Below, one piece after another: positions 19,136-28,024 of a stretch of 28,024 nucleotides of DNA. Position 1 is the stretch's first letter, and each line of letters starts with the position of its first letter. A program made the position numbers and the translations under genes. The stretch covers positions 1-28,024 of the forward strand of contig JAYMTA010000481.1 in the NCBI GenBank assembly GCA_036897625.1, read 5' to 3'. The DNA is from Pelargonium cotyledonis. Its lineage: Eukaryota; Streptophyta; Magnoliopsida; Geraniales; Geraniaceae. Under the pieces are notes generated by a model. That model had not been told where the DNA came from. It ran no database searches and saw only the letters and a list, made by a program, of their open reading frames with translations.

Positions 19136-20675
19136 ATGTCAGCTCTTGATGTCGATTTGGAGCAAGGCGGTGGCCGGCGCCGCCGCTCCTCCGCCGGGAG
19201 CGAGGGGAGCGTGTGCTTCTCCGACGCCGACGAGGAGTCTTGCTACTCCCAGTTCTACTCAACCACCGGCGGGTCGTACGACGAGTCCAGCTTCGCGTGC
19301 GTGTCCGACGCCGAGATAGGGAACGGGTCCGGTTCTCGTAGGGCTTTGTCGGCGGCGTCGGATTGCTCGGCGGAGACGGTGGTGGTGGTGGTCGGAGAGT
19401 GTGAAAATAAGGCGCAGCAGCATTTGGGGAAAGTGGAGAGAGACTGTAGAATCTGCCATCTGGGTTTGGAGAGCAATAGTCATGAATCTGGAGCTCCTAT
19501 TGAATTGGGCTGTTCTTGCAAAGATGATTTAGCTGCTGCTCATAAGCATTGTGCTGAGGCCTGGTTCAAGATCAAAGGCAACAAGTGAGTCACTCACAAA
19601 ATATCCTTAATTTCCCCAAAATTTTCATGATCATGTGATTGTTTAATGTTATGTTTGTTAAATGGATTGATTGTTATGTGTGTTAAATTATGGTTATTCC
19701 ATTGAATCTGTGATGTGAAGCGTGTATGTTAACAAAATGGGAATGTTAAACTCACAATTTGAGTTATGATTAGACAAAGTTAAAGTTAGAGATTCGTTGC
19801 TGTTTCGTTTTGTTTCGGCATTGAGGAATCACTATAGCTCCTCTAGCCTTTCGGATTCTATCATTTGTGAAAGTTAGGATTTGACCACTCTGTGAAATGG
19901 TGATGTGCACCCAATTATCTTTGCCATCTCTAGCATTTGCTGCATTCAATGTAGATTCGGTGTTTCGACTTTCAAGTTCCTATCCGGTGGAATTGACTTT
20001 TCTTGCCCGTGTATTAGTTGATGTATGAAATAGTTGGTAAGAGTTTGGTATTAGTGATGCCAATTCGATGTTTTTACTTATATGCCTCTATGATAGGATC
20101 TCTTGCTGGCAATACTACGGTTGATGCCATTACTACTTTGAATACTTGGTGGCATTTGTTATTGCAAGTTGGTACTAACCACTATTTCGGCCGAATGGTC
20201 TTAAATTTAGGAAATGTGAAGTTCATAGGAAAGTAAAGGCCTCCGAATTTGGTTTCTTATAAATAGACCGTTCATTATGAGGATCAAAGGGTATACTTGG
20301 AAATGCATATGTTATTGCTTCTTTTTCCTTTACTATCAAATGCATAGCTATCGCTGGTTTTATTAGCAGAGCCTTGGGTGCTATGTGAAATAAAGAAACT
20401 CGTGTGAACTGTAAATTGTATTGATTGTTTGATTTTTCAGGACCTGTGAGATATGCCATTCGCTCGCACGCAATGTGGCTGGTGCTACTGAGGCTGAGAC
20501 AGTGGAGCAGTCATCGAGCGAGAACAATAACTCAACTGCAGTCCTGGCCTCGGTGCCTGCATCTGAAACCCGAAGCTTCTGGCACGGCCACCGCTTCCTC
20601 AACTTTCTGCTTGCTTGCATGGTGTTTGCATTTGTCATATCGTGGCTCTTCCACTTCAATGTGCCATCCTCGTAA
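19136..20675 (+). CDS. RING-CH (MARCH-like) zinc-finger protein with a C-terminal membrane anchor
   Basis: Two exons, 19136-19584 and 20441-20675, joined in phase across an 856-bp GT-AG intron, give 227 aa. The RING-variant domain spans about residues 104-155, split by the intron just before its last cysteine pair. The ligands fit C4HC3: C104-x2-C107, C126-x-C128, H136-x2-C139, C152-x2-C155. Its end, NKTCEICHSLARNV, is typical of a plant RING/FYVE/PHD subfamily. The first 100 residues are low-complexity and Ser/Gly/Asp-rich and probably disordered. A single hydrophobic helix lies at about 202-222, with only five residues after it, so the protein is probably tail-anchored with the RING in the cytosol. 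By family it is a likely E3 ubiquitin ligase on a membrane; substrate and compartment are unknown. The first exon is GC-rich compared with its surroundings. Confidence 0.9.
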
Positions 20676-22112
20676 ATCCTGTAAGAGTTATCGAGCACAA
20701 TATTAGAATAAGAAATAGAAAAAAAACGAAATGGGAAACTTGGAAAAAAAAAATGAAACTTTGTAAGAGCCTGCAGAACTTGTTGCGATGAGTCAGTCTC
20801 CAACGACGAGCAACAAGTTAGTCGCAAGCCTCCCGGTTTCTATATACTACTATCTATACGTGTCTTACCTAATCTTATCATCATCCAGATTACTCGGGTT
20901 ATCTTCATATTTGCACATTCCTCTTAATATATGATTTATCGTACTACCAGTTCGGGTTGTTGTTGTTGTGGCTTGATGATCTTGAATGGTGGTTTCTTGC
21001 TTCATTTTACTTAAATTGACATCTTAGGAAAGTCTTTCTTGAGTATTTGATGAGAGGTTGTGTTGCAAATGAAGCTTTGTTACTGTAAAATTCTTGGCTT
21101 CAAAATGCAAATATCTCCATTCTCAGAATTCAGTGTTTCCTGCATCTGATTGGTCACATCAGAACAGAAAGCTTCTTGGAGAAAAGAGCTCTCTCAAAAT
21201 TAGTGCACAAGCTATATGCATTTTATGGGTACATTCTCTATCCCAAGAATGAAGTCACTGAGAAGTGAACAAGACATGTCAAACAAAATAAGAATCTCAG
21301 ACATCATACACAGGAATGAGCCTAGCTAGCATTTGTGTCGCTAGTTCTGTATCGTATCAACACAGCTTATTTGGTTATTGTCTTAAATGTGTCCTGTTCG
21401 TTACGACACTGATACGGATTGGCCAATTTATTTGCTGCTGCAATATAGCAGAACATGTACCCACTACACCAATGAGACTGGATTGTTTTGGCCATTTTTG
21501 GATTTTCGGGGAGTTCAATCATTCTTGCAAGTTCGTTCGAGTGAGTCTCATGCTTGAGTACAAAAGAATTCCTCATGCGTATTTGTCTTCTTCTAAAATG
21601 ATTTTTAGCTAGCGGATTCGGCTTTCGCATTTGGGAGCTACCGTGACATTCAAGTAGTTGCATATGGCCATATGGGTCTGAAAGATGTGAATTGTTGTCC
21701 ATTTTAGGGACTTCATATTTTTCTAATTTTTTGTTACAAAAATATGATATTTTTGCAAATACTAATTACCCGAACTACACTGCCGCCCTTAACGTTGAGG
21801 GAACAAGGTACATAGAAAAATGAATCGTGCTGACACGGACACAATCCATAGGTGAAACATAAGGCTTGCTTGACAGTGCACAGTAATGACTCACACTCAT
21901 TGAGCATGCTTGATGAGGACAATGATCATCATGGCCAAAAAAAAAAAAAAGATGATGGATCTGAAACTTGGGACCAGAAGTCTCACAACTCTGTCAAAAA
22001 ACATCATTATTGGTACCACCAAGAGGACCTCCTCTGGCACTCTCAGAACAACAAGGAAAGAGCATTGACCAGCTTTTCTTGGTCTTCAACTGTGCTATAT
22101 AGAATTGCTATT

Positions 22113-22158
22113 CTTGGTGTTAGTTGGTGTGTCCATAAAAGCACACACCAAATACCAA
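22113..22158. repeat. Imperfect hairpin, stem about 16-19 bp
   Basis: TTGGTGTTAGTTGGTGTGT is followed after a short loop (about 10 bases) by ACACACCAAATACCAA, which pairs with it apart from a small bulge. It may be a small MITE or the foldback end of one. The loop is too short for it to be called a miRNA precursor. Confidence 0.55.
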
Positions 22159-22448
22159 ATTGTGGAGCCCCACATCAGTATAATTGGATACTTCCGTGTT
22201 CGTACAGTGTTGAAAGTTAACCGTTACACCTAACAAGATACAAATAACATGACAACTCAAACACATTTTGTTTGGTATAACCAACACGTGTTGTGAATTG
22301 TGCATGCATATTTTGGAAAACACAAACAAGCTAAGTCTGTACCGTGTATCATGTTAGGACACAAATTGTTAGCTCTAACTTTGTTACATCCCCTGTCATG
22401 GTGATTGTATATTCAGTGATCAATGAGCACAAACCAAAAAGCAAAGAG

Positions 22449-22540
22449 AATCCACATGCATATGTAAAGCAATGTTACATGATTTCCAATGCAACCATGA
22501 AAATCCACATGCATATGTAAAGCATGTTTCATGATTTTCT
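22449..22540 (+). repeat. Short tandem duplication, offset 53 bp
   Basis: The first copy starts at 22449 and the second at 22502. They share AATCCACATGCATATGTAAA and the next three bases exactly, then a similar TGTT(A/T)CATGATTT stretch. This is a local duplication in non-coding DNA. Confidence 0.75.
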
Positions 22541-23166
22541 ATACCGTTCTGGTTTGTATTATGACCCAAGAACCTTCTAAACCCGCAACATTTATGTTTC
22601 TAGTACAAAAACACAACAAACATTTCTAAACTAATTGATTTTCAAAATATAATATGCAATTGATACACATTACCTTGTTGGTTGGACTTGAACAACTTTG
22701 TGGAGCAAAAGAAAAGTGAAAGCCATGTGATGGAGGGTCACTCGACAACTTTCAACGTGATCAAACCCCACACATTGAAAGACAAGTACATACGATATAT
22801 AGACAAGAAGCATTAACTTGCACATGCTTCTGATTCACAGAGTACAACATGTCGCAAGACCTAGATTTCTTCGACTCATGGCTCTATATCAATCCATAAA
22901 TATCTCAAGTTGTGAAGAAAACCAGTTGTTCAAGCCTAACGCGCCTAATGCTACCACGAGACATGTTGATGTTAGTGATGGATGTTTATATGGCATAACA
23001 TGATAGGAACAGGACAGCAAGAAGAGCATAACCCAAATTCCATATCCACTAGAACTAAATTAGAATACAAATTAGATTGGTTTTACCAGTCACGGGAATA
23101 GGAACCGACCATACAAGCAACTAAACATTTTGATCCAAGGCCATAGATATTTTGATCCAGTGTTGC

Positions 23167-26093
23167 CTATGCACCGTTCATTGCTGTATCCGCGTGACCA
23201 GCATTCCCATCCTCCTGAATCTTGCCATTGACTTGATTTCTCTGCCTCTGGACATAAAATACACGTGTACAACGTTAATTTCAGTCTAAAACAAAACATC
23301 ACCGGTTAAGTTATGTAATAAAATGACAGGAAAAGATAGATTCACGGTACCCAATCTGCGGGGTCTCCAGAGTTCCCGTTCAATAGCTTGTGGTTTTCTT
23401 CTTTTGTCCTGCCATCCTTGTCTTTGGTGCTCAATGGAAGCAATAAGGACGCAGGCGACCGGTCAGGTAGTTCTGATAGAAGTAACTCAAGAGTTAGGTT
23501 TCTTTCTTTTTAATTACAATGTTTAAACAAATAAGAACATATAAACACAAACCTGGTAATTTCTTGTCAACAAAGAACACCACCAAGTTAACTGTATACC
23601 TGCAGAAGAATCATAATGTCGAGCTTAAGTTGAAATTGGCCGAAAATGTTTGTTCATAAAACTAGACATAATACAAATGAAAAAGATCCTCCATACCATG
23701 CAACAACAACGTCAACCGTGTAATGTTTGCGGGATGCCACAATCAAAAGGCTCTGAACCATAACAACCAACCAAGCAAACTGCTTTATACATCTACCAGG
23801 ATGTACCAAGAAATTGTTAAATATTAAATATTAATAAGTTTGGGGGAAGAGGAACAGAAAGAACTTAAATATTCACAAGCTATTTAAAATCATATACCTT
23901 CTTGTTCCATATTTCTGATATGTGAGTACAAAGACAAGAGTAAAGATCATGTGTGACGAAAAAATCAAATCACCACACCCATATATTACGCCCCGAGGAA
24001 CTGCAAATTCCACAAAACAAATGAGCAAAACGAGAGTGCTGTTTAAAAAATTAAAAAGAACTTCAATAAACAGGGTCACGCACAATTAATCAAGAGAACT
24101 TCAAATACACTCTCTGGACGAGGCAGAGTAGCAAGCTTCGAACCCTGTGTCATACAGTACGAGGTACAACGTTATTATTTAAATAAACAAAATAGAAACG
24201 GGCAAGAAAAAAAAAATTCTCAAATATGAACAGAAACTATTCCTCAATTATAGTATGTGTTTAAGATACTACCTCATGGCAATGATAGTTTGGACCCGGA
24301 AGTTGAGTGGCATAGAATGTGATAATGCGGAGAAACTGACAAGCCTGCAGCAAGTAAATAGGCACAGAACTAATGTTAGACAAATGTTGGAGAATTGCTA
24401 GTAATGGTAGACATAAATAAGATTCTCATCAATTTCCGAAATATTCCATGGGGAAAATTATCAACATATGAAAAAAAAATACACACTATTTGGTAATTAA
24501 TACTTACAACTAAAAACGCTAAAACCCTGCACCATATTAGAACTGTGTAGATTTTTTTGCTCTTGAATATGAAAGGATGGAAAGTCCACTGCAACAGAAC
24601 ATTCAAACATTAGTGTCGGGAACAAACTAAAACGATGTTCTTACAACATCACACAGATGGCAAAATAGTGGAAATAAACCTAAATGAAACAAAACAAAGA
24701 CAGTTTCGTAAAGATGAATGTAACAATAGGACATTATGTATTACACAATAGAGAAATTAGCAGCATTAATATCTCATCCTTGTAAATTTTCAGATGCTTA
24801 AACAGTAAAACAGATCAAAACATAGCAGACAACAGGCAAATGTAGTCAATGCACACAGACACATGACATTTACGAGTGCTAAAACAGAAGAACCTTACCA
24901 ATACAAAGGAAAAAAAGACAATGCTGAAAACAGTTTCACTGATGTAAGCTCTTTCTTGTCCAAGCTCCTATATTTATGGTTCAAGAATGAAACAGAGAAG
25001 TTTGTATCAGTACTAGCCATCGTGTATAAACCCAAAAAGAAAACACAGTAGGATATAGGGGTTGCCACAAACCGGAAGAAGAAAGAATCCGACATCCTGA
25101 AGAACAGGACCTGGCCGATGAAAATAATGAACTCCCCGGGCAGCAAGACCATGAATATACTGTGAATGACAAATAAGTATGTTACATATGAACATGTATC
25201 TACATCAAATGACTAGGGACTTGTAAAGATAATTTTAGCATTAAATGCAGCAACTCAAGAGAAACAGTAGCAACTATCTGGTGAGTGGTGACATCTAAAA
25301 CAATAGGTATGGTAGCAAAAAAGTGGATTCTTATTGAAAACACTTATAGATGGAGAATGAATTTTATAAAATAGCTGATATAACATTTCAGAAAAAATGG
25401 AACATTTCAGAAAAAATGGAACATTTCAGAAAAAATGGAACATTTCAAACCCAAAAGTCTCTCTAGCACATCACTTCCTTCAAAGTGTCACTCCACAATG
25501 CCATTACTACACAAGTAATTAATGGCACTACAAGAAAATAACAAAGATACAGTACAAAATGCAGGACATTTAGAGCATAACAGAACTGTATTTTCAAACT
25601 GAGCCCATCAGTGTGACCTGATAGGAGCTGTATCTTCAGCAAAAAAAGTAGAGAGCTTTACTACAACTAACATTACAAAACTTGTACTTGTCCCACAGTC
25701 CCCCAAAAACTTAAACCCAAACCCAATTAAGCTTTCACAGTTTCAGCTCCCAAGTCCCAACAAAACCATAAAGAACTGATTAACCAAAATTTCACTTCAT
25801 AATCTAAAAATGGGAGTTGAAAATCATAAAAACAAGAACTGATTCAAAGCTAGAGATGAGCATCAAACCTGGCAAATAAGCCCAGCAAGCAAGTACTTCC
25901 AATTCTCTGCAAGAAGGTTGATCTCCGTGGTGGTCTCTGCGCAAACTCTCTTCCATAGCTTCGGACCAAAACAGCGAACCAGATCAATCCAAAGCACAAA
26001 CATAGCAGAAAAGCAAGAGCCCAAAAACACTTGGAGATAAGATTTATAAAGAGAACGAACCTTCGAAGCCTCGCGACCAATGTAAAGCGTCAT
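23167..26093 (-). CDS. IPCS: Inositol phosphorylceramide synthase (phosphatidylinositol:ceramide inositolphosphotransferase)
   Basis: The enzyme moves phosphoinositol from phosphatidylinositol to ceramide, giving inositol phosphorylceramide and diacylglycerol, in Golgi membranes. Twelve minus-strand exons: 26061-26093, 25869-25958, 25073-25159, 24899-24967, 24508-24588, 24273-24344, 24084-24144, 23898-24000, 23697-23792, 23553-23599, 23351-23472 and 23167-23247. All are GT-AG and in phase; total 313 aa, close to the family's usual length. The N-terminus [11 protein letters not shown] is followed by [19 protein letters not shown] and about six membrane helices. The catalytic triad of the lipid phosphatase/sphingomyelin synthase fold is intact: H181 in [12 protein letters not shown], and H222 and D226 in [15 protein letters not shown]. 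The hydrophilic cytosolic tail ends in QVNGK...TAMNGA. Arabidopsis IPCS2 (ERH1) restrains RPW8-linked cell death by limiting ceramide. Exon 7 is the least conserved part. uORFs precede the start. Confidence 0.95.
25384..25447. repeat. 19-bp minisatellite, 3.4 copies, in intron 2 of IPCS
   Basis: The unit CATTTCAGAAAAAATGGAA is repeated exactly at 25384, 25403 and 25422, then begins a fourth time at 25441 (CATTTCA). The copies are identical, so the expansion is recent and the copy number probably varies between individuals. Confidence 0.95.
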
Positions 26094-26204
26094 CTTTGCT
26101 GTGTAGCAATCAGTTCCATACTAGTTCACAACAAAGCTGTTAAGGTCAACATGACTCTCCACACAGAGACTCGCAAAATTCAATCAAAGTCTCCAACTTG
26201 TCAT
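26090..26204 (-). promoter_or_regulatory. Three short uORFs directly before the IPCS start codon
   Basis: On the minus strand, ATG-to-stop frames lie at 26204-26184 (6 codons), 26152-26126 (8 codons) and 26119-26090 (9 codons). The last one ends in TGA overlapping the main ATG as ATGA, a layout that can couple termination to re-initiation. Whether they are in the mature leader depends on the transcription start and on any leader intron, which I cannot determine. Confidence 0.5.
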
Positions 26205-27754
26205 CGACCCACCACAATTTTCTCCCCGAAAATCGAAACCCACCAACAAAAACACCGAACCCAAATCGAAAATCGAAGAATTCGTGAGCAAAACGGGTCA
26301 ATGGAGCTGCGGAAATGTCGGGGATCTGCGATGCGATCAGAGATCGGGAAATCAAAATCACACAGTTGTTGCAATCTCGGAGTATCGATTCGGTGCTTGT
26401 GATTTCTTGTTCTTCGCTGTGACTCGCTTTCGCTTTTTGTTTGGATTGTGTGTGCAGCGAACGCGAGTTCAACACGGAGAGACTGTTGAGGAGAAGCGAA
26501 AATTGATATAAAAAAGAGGGCTTTTTATTGAGAACGAAACGATGAATCTGTTTCTCTCTCTACTTTCTCTGTCTAAAAAGAACTGTTCTCTGTTTGCGAA
26601 AGTGAAAGTGAAAGAGAAAAGAGAAAAATATTAATAAATTATATATTTAATTATAGGAATTACAGTAATAAATAATAATAATTAAACGAGTTTAAAGTTG
26701 AAACGCAGATTTTCTCTCTTTCTCCAAAGTGCGTTTTTGTTTTCAACTACCAAGATATGATATAAATAATAGAAAATAAGTAACTATACTACAACAAGAT
26801 AAATTATTTTATACGCGTTAATGATCATGTTCATTCTGATCTCGAAATTGACTTCGAAAACTGTTGAAAAGCAAGAAGTGGAAGTGACGAAATTGACCTC
26901 GAAAACTGTTGAAAATGACATAACAGAAGAGTCACGAGCGGTCGCCGTTGACGTTATTGTTAACGGATTATCTCAACTCCCTTGTCGGCTCTTTCAATTT
27001 TTCACAACTACTGCTCTATATATTTTCTATTTTTTTATTGCTTTTTTAAACACAATTATTAATATTTGTTCATGATGTTATTTAAATTTGCATCCACTAA
27101 AATTTTCAATTTCTTTGATATGCCCCTACTAGTTTGAATTGTTTTTGTTGTTGTCCCGTCAATTTTTACAAATATTCGACTTGAACTAATCTAATGGAAC
27201 TCGTTACTCTATTGAGTTCATAGTGTGTCTTGTTTTTGTAGTGGAAATAATAGAGTTGGCAGTTAGAACATGACCTTTAGATTCGGGACACTCAATCTCG
27301 TTTTTATCAATCCTAACCCATTTCCACCAATTTTGTGGTCGGGTTGGGTAAGTTTGCGCAATACAACGACTTTTTTTTATTTTCGAAAACCACGGAATTG
27401 GCAAGTTATACGAGTCTCTCGTATTCCTCAACAACATTTTAAATCACAAATAGGGATTATATTCAATGAGAGTACATAATGTTTCTCAGTGATCTTCAAT
27501 TTTTGCATAATTGAGCCAAAATCTATTTTGAAACTAACTATAACACTATATCTACGATACACGTAAAATGTAAAAGTCTAATATTAAAAGTTCAATCTTG
27601 TTAAAATTTCACATGTACTTTTATATATAACTCATTTGTTTTATATATCCGTATTAGAAATATCCCTTCGCTCGCTCTAATTCGATCGTACATATTATAG
27701 GTAGAAATTGACACTAATGGTACAAACTTAAAAACAGTGTATATATATAGAGAG
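26205..27754. other. IPCS leader and promoter, and distal intergenic DNA
   Basis: The part next to IPCS (about 26205-26600) is GC-richer, with CT/GA-rich tracts, as expected for a leader and core promoter. At 26625-26660 a long AT stretch (TATATTTAATTATAGG on +) may contain the TATA region. A 45-bp direct duplication lies at 26844-26912. The rest is AT-rich with no supported gene. Confidence 0.5.
26844..26916 (+). repeat. Short direct duplication, offset 45 bp
   Basis: GAAATTGACTTCGAAAACTG at 26844 and GAAATTGACCTCGAAAACTG at 26889 differ at one base, and both continue TTGAAAA. The offset is a multiple of three, so a short frame here (26821-27075) repeats the peptide KLTSKTVE, but nothing else supports coding. 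Confidence 0.8.
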
Positions 27755-28024
27755 AGCAATGCTATATGTCTCAACTATTGTACAAAGTGATGTGTCATTT
27801 AACAAGACATGACACATAATTTTTTTGGGTGATGACGAATCAAAATTTTGCCAAGTGTAAAATTTGTTTTATAAACCGGGCGCTCCGCGCCAGAAATTTA
27901 TGGGAGGGCAATGGTATCATATTAGTCGGGTTACTATTTATATAAACTTGATATTAAACTAGAAAAATAAGAATTACATTTCGTCACATAAGCTGCCACA
28001 TCATTTTGTACAACAAATTTTACA
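27755..28024. mobile_element. Terminal-inverted-repeat element, right end cut by the window edge
   Basis: At 27776-27800, ATTGTACAAAGTGATGTGTC is mirrored by GCCACATCATTTTGTACAAC at 27994-28013, and the similarity runs outward on both sides (TGTCTCA... against the complement of AATTTTACA). The spacing is about 200 bp, with no coding frame, so a MITE is likely. Inside it is a GC-rich word (CGGGCGCTCCGCGCC) typical of another plant repeat family. The left boundary is approximate and the right end is beyond the window. Confidence 0.6.

Larger units (their letters stand above)
20676..23166. other. Convergent spacer between the RING-CH gene (+) and the IPCS gene (-)
   Basis: The spacer contains the two 3' UTRs at its ends and no supported gene. 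Visible structure: a hairpin at 22113-22158 and a 23-bp direct repeat (AATCCACATGCATATGTAAA and the following GCA) at about 22449 and 22502. A 122-codon frame at 21852-22220 has biased composition (His, Lys, Ser) and no recognisable domain, and was not called. Confidence 0.55.

Noticed and set aside
21316..21702. Overlapping frames of 98 and 111 codons on opposite strands
   Set aside because: No family resemblance, and neither shows splice or promoter context. They are typical chance frames.
21852..22220. 122-codon plus-strand frame
   Set aside because: Biased composition, poly-Lys from an A tract, no domain, and it runs through the hairpin at 22113-22158.
24131..24145. A second B-box look-alike on the minus strand (GGTTCGAAGC) after CAG
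   Set aside because: It is the start of IPCS exon 7, which is in phase and homologous to the family, so the resemblance is chance.
26821..27075. 84-codon frame with a repeated KLTSKTVE peptide
   Set aside because: The repeat comes from a short DNA duplication, the rest is hydrophobic AT-rich translation, and nothing suggests a promoter or homologue.

Overview
This is a piece of a flowering-plant nuclear genome, almost certainly a core eudicot. Genes have GT-AG introns, spacers are AT-rich, and the spacers hold AT, CT and GA microsatellites and MITE-like inverted repeats. Every gene recognised belongs to a plant family. The species cannot be named from the sequence. No bacterial, viral or CRISPR-like system was seen.

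Layout from left to right. (1) 980-3226 (+) holds the last four exons of a plastid-type CDP-diacylglycerol synthase (phosphatidate cytidylyltransferase, CDS4/CDS5 type); its 5' part lies outside the window. (2) 3870-5139 (-) is a three-exon PAR1 (photoassimilate-responsive) gene for a secreted, Cys-rich protein of 181 aa. (3) 5140-9908 is a repeat-rich spacer with a roughly 380-bp foldback MITE and two sets of diverged direct repeats. (4) 9909-12793 (+) is a seven-exon WNK1-type protein kinase gene of 683 aa. (5) 13401-15398 (+) is an intronless L-type lectin receptor kinase of clade IX, 665 aa. (6) 15399-19135 is spacer that ends in a long 5' leader rich in uORFs and in CT/GA tracts. (7) 19136-20675 (+) is a two-exon RING-CH zinc-finger protein of 227 aa with one C-terminal membrane anchor. 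(8) 20676-23166 is spacer. (9) 23167-26093 (-) is a twelve-exon inositol phosphorylceramide synthase of 313 aa. (10) 26094-28024 holds the IPCS leader and promoter, a short tandem duplication, and one end of a terminal-inverted-repeat element cut by the window edge.

Each splice model was assembled by hand. In every complete model the exon lengths sum to a multiple of three, junction phases agree, and the joined protein reads as a full family member. The genes are not an operon or an obvious functional cluster: they cover plastid lipid synthesis, a secreted Cys-rich protein, two unrelated kinases, a membrane RING protein and Golgi sphingolipid synthesis. The nearest thing to a theme is signalling and defence (lectin receptor kinase, IPCS and PAR1 families), which is inference only.

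The items most worth checking are: a Cys/His cluster in the WNK1 tail that looks like an unannotated metal site; loss of the conserved metal/sugar-binding Asn in the lectin domain of the receptor kinase; a leader before the RING-CH gene where CT and GA tracts could pair around a uORF; and an IPCS uORF whose stop codon overlaps the main start codon. I found no clearly new multi-gene system.
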